A stretch of DNA of 14,949 nucleotides from DATHWB01 sp040902855. Lineage in GTDB: Bacteria > Actinomycetota > Acidimicrobiia > Spongiisociales > ZC4RG35. Below, in pieces: positions 5,943 to 12,942 of this stretch (position 1 is its first letter; each line of letters begins with the position of its first letter). The notes beneath the pieces were generated by a model. The model was not told the DNA's origin. It saw only the letters and a program-made list of their open reading frames with translations, and did no database searches. The translations under genes were made by a program, and so were the position numbers. The DNA is taken from positions 1 to 14,949 of the forward strand of contig JBBDWN010000138.1 of the NCBI GenBank assembly GCA_040902855.1, in the 5' to 3' direction.

Positions 5943-6395
5943 ATGCGACCTGTCATCCCGATGCTTCTCGCCGTCACTCTCACACTCGCTGCCTGTGGTG
6001 CAGACGCGACGACGACCACCACGAGCGACACCACCACGGCCCCGCCTGAGACGACGACAACCGTGACGACGACTCTCACCGAGGATTCGTCGACCACGAC
6101 GGAGGCCACGACGTCCACCACCACCACGCCCGTGGACCCGTACACGTTCGACATCGCCGTCGAAGGCTCGACGGTCACCGGCGGCGGACGGATCTCGGTT
6201 CCGCTCGGGGAGACGGTGACGTTGCGGATCACTTCGGACATCGCCGACGAGGTCCACATCCACGGCTACGACCTGTTCGTGGATCTCGAGGCCGGTGTGA
6301 CCGCCGTGGTCAGCTTCGCCGCCGACATTCCCGCTGTGGTCGAGATCGAAACCCACAACAGTGATCTTGTGATCGCCAACCTCGAAGCATCGTGA
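5943..6395 (+). CDS. Lipoprotein with Thr-rich linker and cupredoxin-like domain
   Basis: Protein of 150 residues. Residues 1-18 are a lipoprotein signal ending in the lipobox LAAC, so Cys18 is lipidated and the protein faces outward. Residues 22-63 are almost entirely Thr/Ser/Pro/Glu, a typical actinobacterial surface linker. Residues 66-150 look like the small cupredoxin-like beta domain seen in EfeO-related proteins, with DEVHIHGYD (His105, His107) and IETHNSD (His138) as possible metal ligands. It lacks a clear Cys/Met type-1 copper set, so it is more likely a metal-binding or structural cupredoxin than a blue-copper electron carrier. ATG 5943 is chosen by the signal peptide and the -10 box; the open frame extends far upstream but only as an out-of-frame reading of the hydrolase gene. 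The stop overlaps the next GTG by 4 nt. Confidence 0.85.
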   Translation: MRPVIPMLLAVTLTLAACGADATTTTTSDTTTAPPETTTTVTTTLTEDSSTTTEATTSTTTTPVDPYTFDIAVEGSTVTGGGRISVPLGETVTLRITSDIADEVHIHGYDLFVDLEAGVTAVVSFAADIPAVVEIETHNSDLVIANLEAS

Positions 6396-7783
6396 GGTTC
6401 CGCCGCCTGCTGCTTGGCGTCGGTCTGGCGGTCGGCGTGGTCGTCGGCGGGGCGGTTCCGGCCCTCGCTCACGGTCTGGGCGGACGGCTCGACCTGCCGG
6501 TCCCGTTGACGGTCTTCGTCGTCGCTGCGGGTGTCGTGCTGGTGCTCACGTTCGCCGGTCTTGCGATCCTGTGGCCGAGTCCGCGCCTGCAGGAGATCGA
6601 ACCGCAATCTGAGGGCCGTTCGATCCCCTGGCTGTGGAACACCCTGGGCGGGATCGGCGCGTTCCTTCTCGCACTCACGCTGGTTGCCGCAGCGATCGGA
6701 ATCGACAACAGCACCCGCAATCCGGCCGCCGTCATCGTCTTCGTCGGGTTCTGGTTGATCCTTCCGTTCACCGCAGCCCTCTTCGTCGATCTGCATCCGG
6801 CCATCAGCCCGTGGCGCAGGCTGCCCGGCTGGTTGGGTCTCCGCCCGGCCGAGCGGCCCGAGATGTTGCACCGCCTCGGCTACTGGCCCGCCACCGTGAT
6901 CTTCCTCCTGTTCACGTGGTTGGAATTGGTCGCTCCCGACAACGGCCCCCGCTCGTTGGGGATCGCCGCCCTGATCTTCACCGTCTACATGGTCGGGATG
7001 AGCGTGTGGATCGGCACGGACACCGCCACCCAGACGAGCGACGGCTTCGCCGTGTACGCCAGGTTCTTTGGGGCGATGGCTCCGTTCACCTTTGACCACG
7101 GGGTGTGGCGGCGGCGCGGTTGGCTGAAGGGTTTGGTGGCCCTCCCCGAGCGGACCGGAATGGCGGCGTTCGTCGTGGCGATGATCGGCACGGTCACCTA
7201 CGACGGCGGGGCGTCGACGGAGTGGTGGATCACCACGATCCGCGATCCGCTGGTGGCGTCATTCGAGGGCTGGGGCCTCTCCGTCCGTGTGGCCGATGTG
7301 GTCGCCGGGACGATCGGTTGGGCGGGGGTGACCCTGCTCGTCGGCCTCACCTATTACACAGCTTCGGCCGCGGCGGCCCGGCTGGGTGGGGTCACCACCG
7401 GAGCTCGGCATGTTGCCAGCCGCTTCGCCCACACCCTGGTGCCGATCGGTTTCGCCTATGCCTTTGCCCACTATTTCACGCTGATCCTCTTCGAGGGCCA
7501 GCTCTTCTTCTCGACGTTCTCTGATCCGTTCGGTCTCGGCTGGGATCTGTTCGGTACCGCTGACCGCCGGCTCGACTTCACGCTCATCCAGGAGTCTCGA
7601 GCCTGGGTTTGGTACCTGCAGGTCGGGGTGATCGTGCTCGGCCACATCGCCGGTGTCGTACTCAGCCACGATCGGGCGCTCGTCGACTTTCCGAGGGCCA
7701 AGGCGGTGGCTTCCCAGTACGCCATGCTGGTGCTGATGATGATTCTCACCGGACTCGGCCTCGTGATCCTGGCCGCGGGATGA
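6392..7783 (+). CDS. Polytopic membrane protein with AHG-type mature N-terminus, function unknown
   Basis: Protein of 463 residues. Residues 1-26 look like a cleavable signal ending in VPALA, after which the mature chain would begin His27-Gly-Leu-Gly-Gly-Arg-Leu-Asp-Leu-Pro. About ten further hydrophobic segments follow, with basic loops such as PRLQEIEPQ and WRRRGWLKG. I recognise this as a family of actinobacterial membrane proteins starting AHGLGGR.DLP; database labels for relatives, some of them hydrolase names, should be treated with caution. An N-terminal His created by signal cleavage is a copper ligand in CopC-type proteins, and the preceding gene is cupredoxin-like, so a role in extracellular copper handling is my inference. 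Additional His residues in TM segments (FAYAFAHYF, GVIVLGHIAG) could be ligands. GTG 6392 overlaps the previous stop (GTGA); the end overlaps the next ATG (ATGA). Confidence 0.8.
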   Translation: MRFRRLLLGVGLAVGVVVGGAVPALAHGLGGRLDLPVPLTVFVVAAGVVLVLTFAGLAILWPSPRLQEIEPQSEGRSIPWLWNTLGGIGAFLLALTLVAAAIGIDNSTRNPAAVIVFVGFWLILPFTAALFVDLHPAISPWRRLPGWLGLRPAERPEMLHRLGYWPATVIFLLFTWLELVAPDNGPRSLGIAALIFTVYMVGMSVWIGTDTATQTSDGFAVYARFFGAMAPFTFDHGVWRRRGWLKGLVALPERTGMAAFVVAMIGTVTYDGGASTEWWITTIRDPLVASFEGWGLSVRVADVVAGTIGWAGVTLLVGLTYYTASAAAARLGGVTTGARHVASRFAHTLVPIGFAYAFAHYFTLILFEGQLFFSTFSDPFGLGWDLFGTADRRLDFTLIQESRAWVWYLQVGVIVLGHIAGVVLSHDRALVDFPRAKAVASQYAMLVLMMILTGLGLVILAAG

Positions 7784-7938
7784 TCTTCCTCTTCGCCCAC
7801 GGGATGTACATCGACGACATCCTCTGGTTCGCGATTCCGGTCGGGCTGTCGTTGTGGCTGCTTCGATGGGCGGAGCGCAAGGCGCGAGCCCGTGCCGAGG
7901 CGGATGCGACCCAGTCCGAACCGGATCCTCAGGACTGA
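7780..7938 (+). CDS. 52-residue single-span membrane protein, third gene of the cupredoxin-like operon
   Basis: The N-terminus MIFLFAHGMYIDDILW leads into one hydrophobic span (about 14-29), then a highly basic stretch RWAERKARARAE and an acidic tail ending in PDPQD. The ATG at 7780 overlaps the TGA of the membrane protein gene by 4 nt, strong support for a real, translationally coupled gene. The AHG near the N-terminus echoes the AHG of the upstream protein. It is probably a small accessory subunit of that membrane protein; the function is unknown. Longer upstream readings of this frame lie inside the preceding gene and are rejected. Confidence 0.7.
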   Translation: MIFLFAHGMYIDDILWFAIPVGLSLWLLRWAERKARARAEADATQSEPDPQD

Positions 7939-7960
7939 ACGGTGCGGGGCGACTGGTGGC

Positions 7961-7966
7961 TATCCT
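7961..7966 (+). promoter_or_regulatory. Possible -10 box (TATCCT) of the 376-residue membrane protein gene
   Basis: TATCCT fits the -10 pattern and ends 9 nt before the ATG at 7976, so the transcript would have at most a few untranslated bases. It lies in the 37-nt gap after the previous gene. No SD precedes the ATG. Confidence 0.35.
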
Positions 7967-7975
7967 CGCATCCCG

Positions 7976-9106
7976 ATGAGTGAGTTCCTCTCGGCCGCCG
8001 CCAGCTCGATGAACGTCCCCGAAACGCTCGTGAAGCGTTCGGCGGAGGCGCGGTCGAAAGCCGCCGGTGCTTCTGTCGAGGAGGTGCTGCAGGCCTGGGC
8101 AGGCGGTGGGCCGGCTCCGTCCGCTCCCGCTCCCGCACCCAGTGCCGAGCCTGAAGCTGAACCCGATCCTGCATCCGATCCTGCGCCTGCCGCCGAACCT
8201 GCCGCCGAACCGTCCGAGCCGGCTCCCGCACCGACCTCTCAACCTGCGCCTGCGGCTGTCGCCGTCCTCGAAGAACCAGAGGAGGAACCGGTCGAGGCCG
8301 TCGGATTCCGCGAGCGAGCGCGGGCCGGTGGCCGGATAGGCATGGGCTTCGGTGTGTTCGCCGCCGTGTTCGTGATGTTGTTCAGCGCCCAGTGGCTGCT
8401 GGCACGTTCCGGTTCGATCGAATCCGAAGCTGGTGACGTCACCTTCACCTTCTCGGTGGTGTCTGGTTCGTTGCTCGTCGGATCTGCGCTGATCGGTTTG
8501 GTCGTCGGTGCGGCCGGTGCCGCGTTCGTGCGTGCCGTCACCGGTTGGCGCAACGCCGGGATGCAGCTCGTGTCGTCGCACGCTTCGACGCTTGGGATCG
8601 GGGCCGTTGCCGGTCTTGTCACCGGCGTGGCGGTTGCCGCCGTGGTGACCGGGTCGGGTTCGCCGGATGCCCTCGACGAGACGATCACGGTGGTTCCGCT
8701 GCTGCCCGCGGTCTTGTGGACGTTGTTCGGATGGGTGGGCGGCGGATGGCTGATCGGTGCGCTCACCCACGCAGTTGGTGTTCCCCAGGGTTTGGAGGAG
8801 TCCGAAGTCGAGACGGGAACGACCGTCCGTCAGCGGTTGACGGCGGCCTTCTCGCTGCCGGTCGTCTCGGCGCTCGCCATCGCGCTGGTCGTGCTCCCGG
8901 CAGCCTGGGTGTTCATCCAGTTCCCGGCGTGGGCGCCGCTCATCGCCATCTTCATCGCAGGCGGCATCATCGCCTTCGCCGGGATGTCGGCGGCCCGTCC
9001 GGGTATGCGCATCTCAGCCGGCGAGTTTCTGGTCGCGGCTGCCGGCGTCGGTGTCGTCGTCCTCATCCTCGTCGCCGTCCTCGCCACCCAAGGCGCCGCC
9101 CACTGA
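7976..9106 (+). CDS. Membrane protein with N-terminal helical segment, Pro/Ala/Glu linker and about seven membrane helices
   Basis: Protein of 376 residues, not recognised. Residues 1-43 form a short charged segment (VPETLVKRSAEARSKAAGAS then VEEVLQAWAGG) that looks like a small two-helix module. Residues 45-100 are low complexity, dominated by Ala, Pro and Glu (EPEAEPDPASDPAPAAEP). Residues about 115-376 contain roughly seven hydrophobic segments rich in Gly, Ala and Val, the first preceded by RERARAGGRIG. No catalytic motif, cofactor site or Cys pair is visible. The linker suggests the N-terminal module is tethered to the membrane and may bind a partner. ATG 7976 fits the start of the helical module and a -10 box 9 nt upstream. 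The stop is followed immediately by copy 2 of the structured repeat. Confidence 0.75.
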   Translation: MSEFLSAAASSMNVPETLVKRSAEARSKAAGASVEEVLQAWAGGGPAPSAPAPAPSAEPEAEPDPASDPAPAAEPAAEPSEPAPAPTSQPAPAAVAVLEEPEEEPVEAVGFRERARAGGRIGMGFGVFAAVFVMLFSAQWLLARSGSIESEAGDVTFTFSVVSGSLLVGSALIGLVVGAAGAAFVRAVTGWRNAGMQLVSSHASTLGIGAVAGLVTGVAVAAVVTGSGSPDALDETITVVPLLPAVLWTLFGWVGGGWLIGALTHAVGVPQGLEESEVETGTTVRQRLTAAFSLPVVSALAIALVVLPAAWVFIQFPAWAPLIAIFIAGGIIAFAGMSAARPGMRISAGEFLVAAAGVGVVVLILVAVLATQGAAH

Positions 9107-9163
9107 CGGTTTTTAGCGAACTAGCGCTTCAATAATGAAGCGTTTGGAGGGGTAAAACCGGGT
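9107..9163 (+). repeat. 57-nt structured repeat, copy 2 (between convergent genes)
   Basis: It matches 3290-3346 at 47 of 57 bases, same orientation. Outer stem CGGTTTT (9107-9113) pairs with AAAACCG (9154-9160); the inner hairpin CGCTTCA (9125-9131) pairs perfectly with TGAAGCG (9136-9142) around loop ATAA. The outer-stem pair 9109-9158 is G-C here but T-A in copy 1, a compensatory change. The element fills nearly the whole gap between the convergent stop codons ending at 9106 and starting at 9168, so here it may also act as a bidirectional terminator-like hairpin. Confidence 0.75.
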
Positions 9164-9167
9164 CTCG

Positions 9168-9980
9168 CTAGAGAGTCGACAGGTCTCGGTCGAGGCGGTC
9201 GAGGGTGCGTTCTTCTGCGATCCACTTGAACCAGATGCGGGCGATCAGGCCGAAGAGGTAGAACGCTCCACCCAGCTTCATGATGACCCCGGCGATCGTC
9301 TGGTCTTCGATCGGCGTCAGCCCCCACGTCAACGGTGCATCCCCGTAGACGGGGTAGAGCACCGAATCACCGAAGGTGAGAAACGACGCAGGCACGATCG
9401 GGATGATCGTGTTCAAGAACAGGTAGCCGATCTGTCCCGGTCGGCTCATCCGCGGCAACTCCGGCGTGGGGCTGAACACCGGCATCCACAGCGAGACCGC
9501 GGTGAGGAAGAAGAAGACGTGGACGACGAAGTGGGCCCACTCTGTGGTGTTCTGCCACGTGATCGCTTCCGGCCAGTGGATCAGCACCACGGTGGCGTTG
9601 AAGGCGAAGAAGCCGACGACCGGGGTCGTCAGCTTGCGGACGACCCGAACGATCTTCGGGTGGGCGATGGTGCGCTCGGCCATCCAGCGTGGCAGCCCCA
9701 ACAGCAGCAGGGGAGGGACCACGTAGCCGATGAGCATGTGCTCGAGCATGTGGAACGACACCAGGGTCTGTTCGGCCAGGTCGTGGACCGGATAGCCGGA
9801 GGCGAACAGCATGATCGTCACCCCCCAATACCAGGACCGGCGCTGGCCCTTTGTCGCAGGCTCGGCCGACGGGGCGGCGACTGACCGGATGCGCGTCTCC
9901 GCCCACCACCAGCCGACGGCGAGGATGACGATCAGCGAGAGAACGTCGAGGTGGAGGTGGAAGTCGGGGAGGGGTGGCAT
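9168..9980 (-). CDS. ctaG: Cytochrome c oxidase assembly protein, caa3-type CtaG family
   Basis: Polytopic membrane protein of 270 residues with about seven hydrophobic segments, typical of the caa3_CtaG family required for making active caa3 oxidase. The family signature is SFHMLEHMLIGYVVPPLLLL at 75-94, with His77 and His81 in a membrane helix; ASGYPVHDLAE (60-70) and IHWPEAI carry further conserved-looking His residues. It differs from the Cox11-type CtaG of proteobacteria, which has a single membrane span and a periplasmic Cys motif. It is the last gene of the oxidase cluster, 6 nt after subunit IV. The role in metal (copper) insertion is established only loosely for the family. ATG 9980 gives MPPLPDFHLHLDVLS and normal length. 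Confidence 0.9.
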   Translation of the reverse strand: MPPLPDFHLHLDVLSLIVILAVGWWWAETRIRSVAAPSAEPATKGQRRSWYWGVTIMLFASGYPVHDLAEQTLVSFHMLEHMLIGYVVPPLLLLGLPRWMAERTIAHPKIVRVVRKLTTPVVGFFAFNATVVLIHWPEAITWQNTTEWAHFVVHVFFFLTAVSLWMPVFSPTPELPRMSRPGQIGYLFLNTIIPIVPASFLTFGDSVLYPVYGDAPLTWGLTPIEDQTIAGVIMKLGGAFYLFGLIARIWFKWIAEERTLDRLDRDLSTL

Positions 9981-9986
9981 GTCGCC

Positions 9987-10301
9987 CTAGCGGGTGACCA
10001 GCCCCACGAGGAAGGACCCGACCACGATCCCGTACAGCGACAGCGCCAGGATGAATCCGCCGGCGAAGAAGCGGGACAGCACGGGCTTTTCGAACCGCAG
10101 GTGCATGAACCAGCCGATCACCACGACGAACTTGAAGAACGACAGGATGATGAGCAGCGGCCCGTCCCAGCCGGCCATGTCGACCGCCTCGTCGATGTAG
10201 AACAAGGCCACTTCGACGGCGGTGACGATCGCCAGCAGGATGGCGATCTTGACGTACTGGCCCGTCGTCGGATGCGGTGCGTGGTGGGCTTCGTCGGTCA
10301 T
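9987..10301 (-). CDS. ctaF: Cytochrome c oxidase subunit IV (prokaryotic small subunit)
   Basis: Protein of 104 residues with three membrane helices (about 17-36, 47-67, 78-100) and a His-rich cytosolic N-terminus (EAHHAPHP). The motif FFKFVVVIGWFMHLRFE (55-71) is characteristic of the prokaryotic COX4 family that packs against subunits I and III. Its ATG overlaps the ctaE stop by one base (TGATG on the minus strand), showing translational coupling. It is followed after 6 nt by ctaG. The symbol follows Bacillus-style naming; sequence similarity among such small subunits is low, so the name rests partly on position. Confidence 0.88.
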   Translation of the reverse strand: MTDEAHHAPHPTTGQYVKIAILLAIVTAVEVALFYIDEAVDMAGWDGPLLIILSFFKFVVVIGWFMHLRFEKPVLSRFFAGGFILALSLYGIVVGSFLVGLVTR

Positions 10302-10936
10302 CAGACGGCTCCGAGGAGGTAGACGATGGTGAAGATGACGATCCAGATGATGTCCACGAAGTGCCAGTACAACCCGACGAGTTCGAGGTTCATCCCGTGT
10401 CCTTCGGACAGACCGCCCTGCCGTCGGGACATGCCGAAGAGCGACATCAGCATGATCACCCCGATGGCGACGTGGGCACCGTGGAATCCGGTGAGCATGA
10501 AGAAGGCGGACGATGCCGGGTTGGTGGTGAGCGTCATCCCGTAGACGTTGATGAACTCGTAGAACTCGAAGACCTGCCCGCCGATGAAGATCGATCCGAG
10601 CAGGGCGGTCGCCAAGAGCCAGGTGCGGGTTCCGTTCTGGTCGCCGGCCGCCAGCGAGTGATGGGCGAGCACCATGGTCAGAGAGCTCATCAGCAGCACG
10701 AACGACGACACCGACGTGAACGGAATGTCGTAGATCTCACGGGGTACGACGGTCGCACCGAACGTGTCGTTTCCGTAGACCATGTAGTTGGTGATGAGGG
10801 CGCCGAAGAACAGGAACTCGGAGCTGAGGAACAGCCACATCCCCAGCTTGCGGTTGTCGATCCCGAAGGACTCGTGCTCTCCGTGACCGCCGTGGTCTTC
10901 GGCGTGGGTCTCGGTGGCTTCGATCACGTCTGCCAT
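10301..10936 (-). CDS. ctaE: Cytochrome c oxidase subunit III
   Basis: Protein of 211 residues, short form with five membrane helices after a His/Glu-rich N-terminus (ETHAEDHGGHGEHE). Family motifs include LGMWLFLSSEFLFFG (31-45), with the conserved Glu40, GGQVFEFYEF, FFMLTGFHGAHVAIG and LYWHFVDIIWIVIF near the end. Subunit III stabilises the oxidase and proton uptake. The start ATG at 10936 (MADVIEATET) is preceded by a GGAGG Shine-Dalgarno about 8 nt away and overlaps the ctaD stop by one base. A longer start at 11008 would add 24 Arg-rich residues read out of frame from the ctaD tail and is rejected. Confidence 0.93.
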   Translation of the reverse strand: MADVIEATETHAEDHGGHGEHESFGIDNRKLGMWLFLSSEFLFFGALITNYMVYGNDTFGATVVPREIYDIPFTSVSSFVLLMSSLTMVLAHHSLAAGDQNGTRTWLLATALLGSIFIGGQVFEFYEFINVYGMTLTTNPASSAFFMLTGFHGAHVAIGVIMLMSLFGMSRRQGGLSEGHGMNLELVGLYWHFVDIIWIVIFTIVYLLGAV

Positions 10937-12942
10937 CAGTGTGCCTCCGCCATCTCTACGGGGTGATCGCCGCCGCCGTGCGGTTCTTCGAGCGGCTCCA
11001 TGCCCCATCCGAGCAGCGAGCCGATGGTGATGACGGCGCCGATCGCGATGAGCAGCTTCCCGGCCAACCCCTCGTGGAAGATGATCCCGTATGCGATGAG
11101 GGGCAGGCCCGTGGCCATCAGGAACGGGAAGTACGACGGGTTGGGCAGGTGGATGGGCGCTTTCGGATTCTTCCCGTCGTAGTCGAGTTGGGCGACGATC
11201 TCATCGGCGTTGTCCTTGCGGACGGCTCGACCCTCGTCGTCCTCGTCGTACTTCATGTGCCAGAAGTGGTCGAGGCTGGTGACGCGCGGGTTCTCGGCGA
11301 AGTTGTAGTGCGGGGTGGGGTTGGGAATCGTCCACTCGATGGTCCTCGCGTCCCACGGATCCAGTCCGGATGCCGCACCTTTTCGCTTCGACCAGGTCCA
11401 GTTGAACATGAACACGAGGATGCCGAGAGCGATCGTGAACGCCCCGATGGTGACGGCCAGGTTCCACGGCCCGAAGTTCGTCTCGGGGGCGTAACGCCAC
11501 GTCCGCCTGACCATCCCCTGCAGTCCGAGCCAGTGCATCGGGGCGAACGTCAGGTTGAACCCGATGAGCTGGATCCAGAAGTGGGTCTTGCCGAGAGCCT
11601 CGTTCATCATCCGGCCCGTGAGCTTGGGGAACCAGTAGTAGAGGCCGGCGAAGATCCCGAAGATCGACCCGCCGAACAGCACGTAGTGGAAGTGGGCGAC
11701 GATGTAATAGGTGTCGGTCTGCTGCCAATCTGACGGGACGATCGAGTGGGTGACGCCGGAGAGTCCACCGATGACGAACATCGCGACGAAGCCGATCGCG
11801 AAGAGCATCGGGGTGGTGAAACGTATTCGCCCGCCCCACATCGTCGCCAACCAGTTGAAGATCTTGATGCCGGTGGGAATGGCGATGGTCATGGTGGACA
11901 GTCCGAACGCCGCCTGGGCGACGGGGGTCAGCGCCGACGCGAACATGTGGTGGGCCCACACGCCGAAGCCGAGGAAGGCGATTCCGCCGCCGGCGAAGAC
12001 GATGGCGGCGTATCCGAACAGCGGCTTGCGACTGAACACCGGCAGCACTTCGGAGACGATTCCCATGGCCGGCAGGATGAGGATGTAGACCTCGGGATGG
12101 CCGAAAAGCCAGAACAGGTGCTGCCACAGGATCGGATCACCGCCCCCGGCCGCCTGGAAGAACAACGTGCCGAAGGCGCGGTCGAAGGTTCCCATGAAGA
12201 GGGCGACGGCGATGATCGGCAGCGAGAACAGCAGCAAGAACGCCACCACCATGCTCATCCACACGAACACGGGCATCCGCAGCAGCCGCATGCCCTTTGC
12301 GCGCATGTTGAAGATGGTGACGATGAAGTTGACGGCGGAAATGAGCGAGGCGATGCCGAGAATCTGCAGTCCGAGGAGGGCGAAGTCGACCGCGGTGCCC
12401 GGCGAGAAGTCGGGTCCGGCGTTCGGCTGGTAGAGGAACCAGCCGCCGTCTGGGAGACCGCCGAGCAGGGTCTGTTCGGACGGGTCGATGTTCCCCGGCA
12501 CGCCTTCGACGCCGAGCGGCGGGGTGACGTCTCCGAAGAAGATCACCGAGTAGATGAAGAGGGCGCCGAAGAAGAAGATCCACCACGACAGGGCGTTCAT
12601 GCGGGGGAAGGCGACGTCGCGTGCTCCCACCATCAGAGGAAGCAGGTAGTTCATGAAGGCGGCCGAGACCGGCATCACGAACAGGAAGATCATGGTGAGG
12701 CCATGTGTGGAGAACATGGCGTTGTATTCCGCCGCGGTCAGGAAGTCGCCGTTGGGACCGGCCAGTTGGATGCGAATGAGCAACGCTTCGAGACCGCCGA
12801 TGATGAAGAAGACGAAGGCGGCATAGCCGTACATGATGCCGATCTTCTTGTGATCGACCGTGGTGATCCACGACCAGAACCCTTCGGTGGTTTCCGGGCG
12901 GCGGAAGATCGTCTTCGAAGGGCGTTCGGCGGTGGCTGTCAC
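10936..12942 (-). CDS. ctaD: Cytochrome c oxidase subunit I, type A1 heme-copper oxidase, with C-terminal extension
   Basis: Catalytic subunit reducing O2 to water and pumping protons, 668 residues. Metal ligands are all visible: His80 (FSTHGLTM) and His419 for the low-spin heme, His282 with Tyr286 (GHPEVY, cross-linked pair), His331 and His332 for CuB, and His417 (AHFHYV) for the high-spin heme. Glu284 in GHPEV marks the A1 class with a D-type proton channel. After the usual twelve helices (about residue 520) comes an extension of roughly 150 residues with a charged segment (DEDDEGRAVRKDNADE) and two extra membrane helices near 604-622 and 628-646. GTG 12942 is chosen because it overlaps the ctaC stop (GTGA), has a GGAGA SD upstream and fits family length; a reading from 13047 adds 35 residues from another frame of ctaC. 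Confidence 0.95.
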   Translation of the reverse strand: MTATAERPSKTIFRRPETTEGFWSWITTVDHKKIGIMYGYAAFVFFIIGGLEALLIRIQLAGPNGDFLTAAEYNAMFSTHGLTMIFLFVMPVSAAFMNYLLPLMVGARDVAFPRMNALSWWIFFFGALFIYSVIFFGDVTPPLGVEGVPGNIDPSEQTLLGGLPDGGWFLYQPNAGPDFSPGTAVDFALLGLQILGIASLISAVNFIVTIFNMRAKGMRLLRMPVFVWMSMVVAFLLLFSLPIIAVALFMGTFDRAFGTLFFQAAGGGDPILWQHLFWLFGHPEVYILILPAMGIVSEVLPVFSRKPLFGYAAIVFAGGGIAFLGFGVWAHHMFASALTPVAQAAFGLSTMTIAIPTGIKIFNWLATMWGGRIRFTTPMLFAIGFVAMFVIGGLSGVTHSIVPSDWQQTDTYYIVAHFHYVLFGGSIFGIFAGLYYWFPKLTGRMMNEALGKTHFWIQLIGFNLTFAPMHWLGLQGMVRRTWRYAPETNFGPWNLAVTIGAFTIALGILVFMFNWTWSKRKGAASGLDPWDARTIEWTIPNPTPHYNFAENPRVTSLDHFWHMKYDEDDEGRAVRKDNADEIVAQLDYDGKNPKAPIHLPNPSYFPFLMATGLPLIAYGIIFHEGLAGKLLIAIGAVITIGSLLGWGMEPLEEPHGGGDHPVEMAEAH

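Noticed and set aside
6009..6130. ACG/ACC triplet-rich stretch that might be a microsatellite or CRISPR-like array
   Set aside because: It encodes the Thr-rich surface linker of the lipoprotein; there are no regular spacers or repeats of CRISPR size.
7259..8770. Long - strand frame (503 codons) opposite the membrane protein genes
   Set aside because: Arg/Gly/His-rich shadow composition, no domain, and it runs through two genes with clear membrane topology on the + strand.
9107..9163. Structured repeat as an integron attC site
   Set aside because: The stem-loop layout is suggestive, but the required core GTTRRRY and its complement are not present at the ends, and no integrase or cassette array is in the window.
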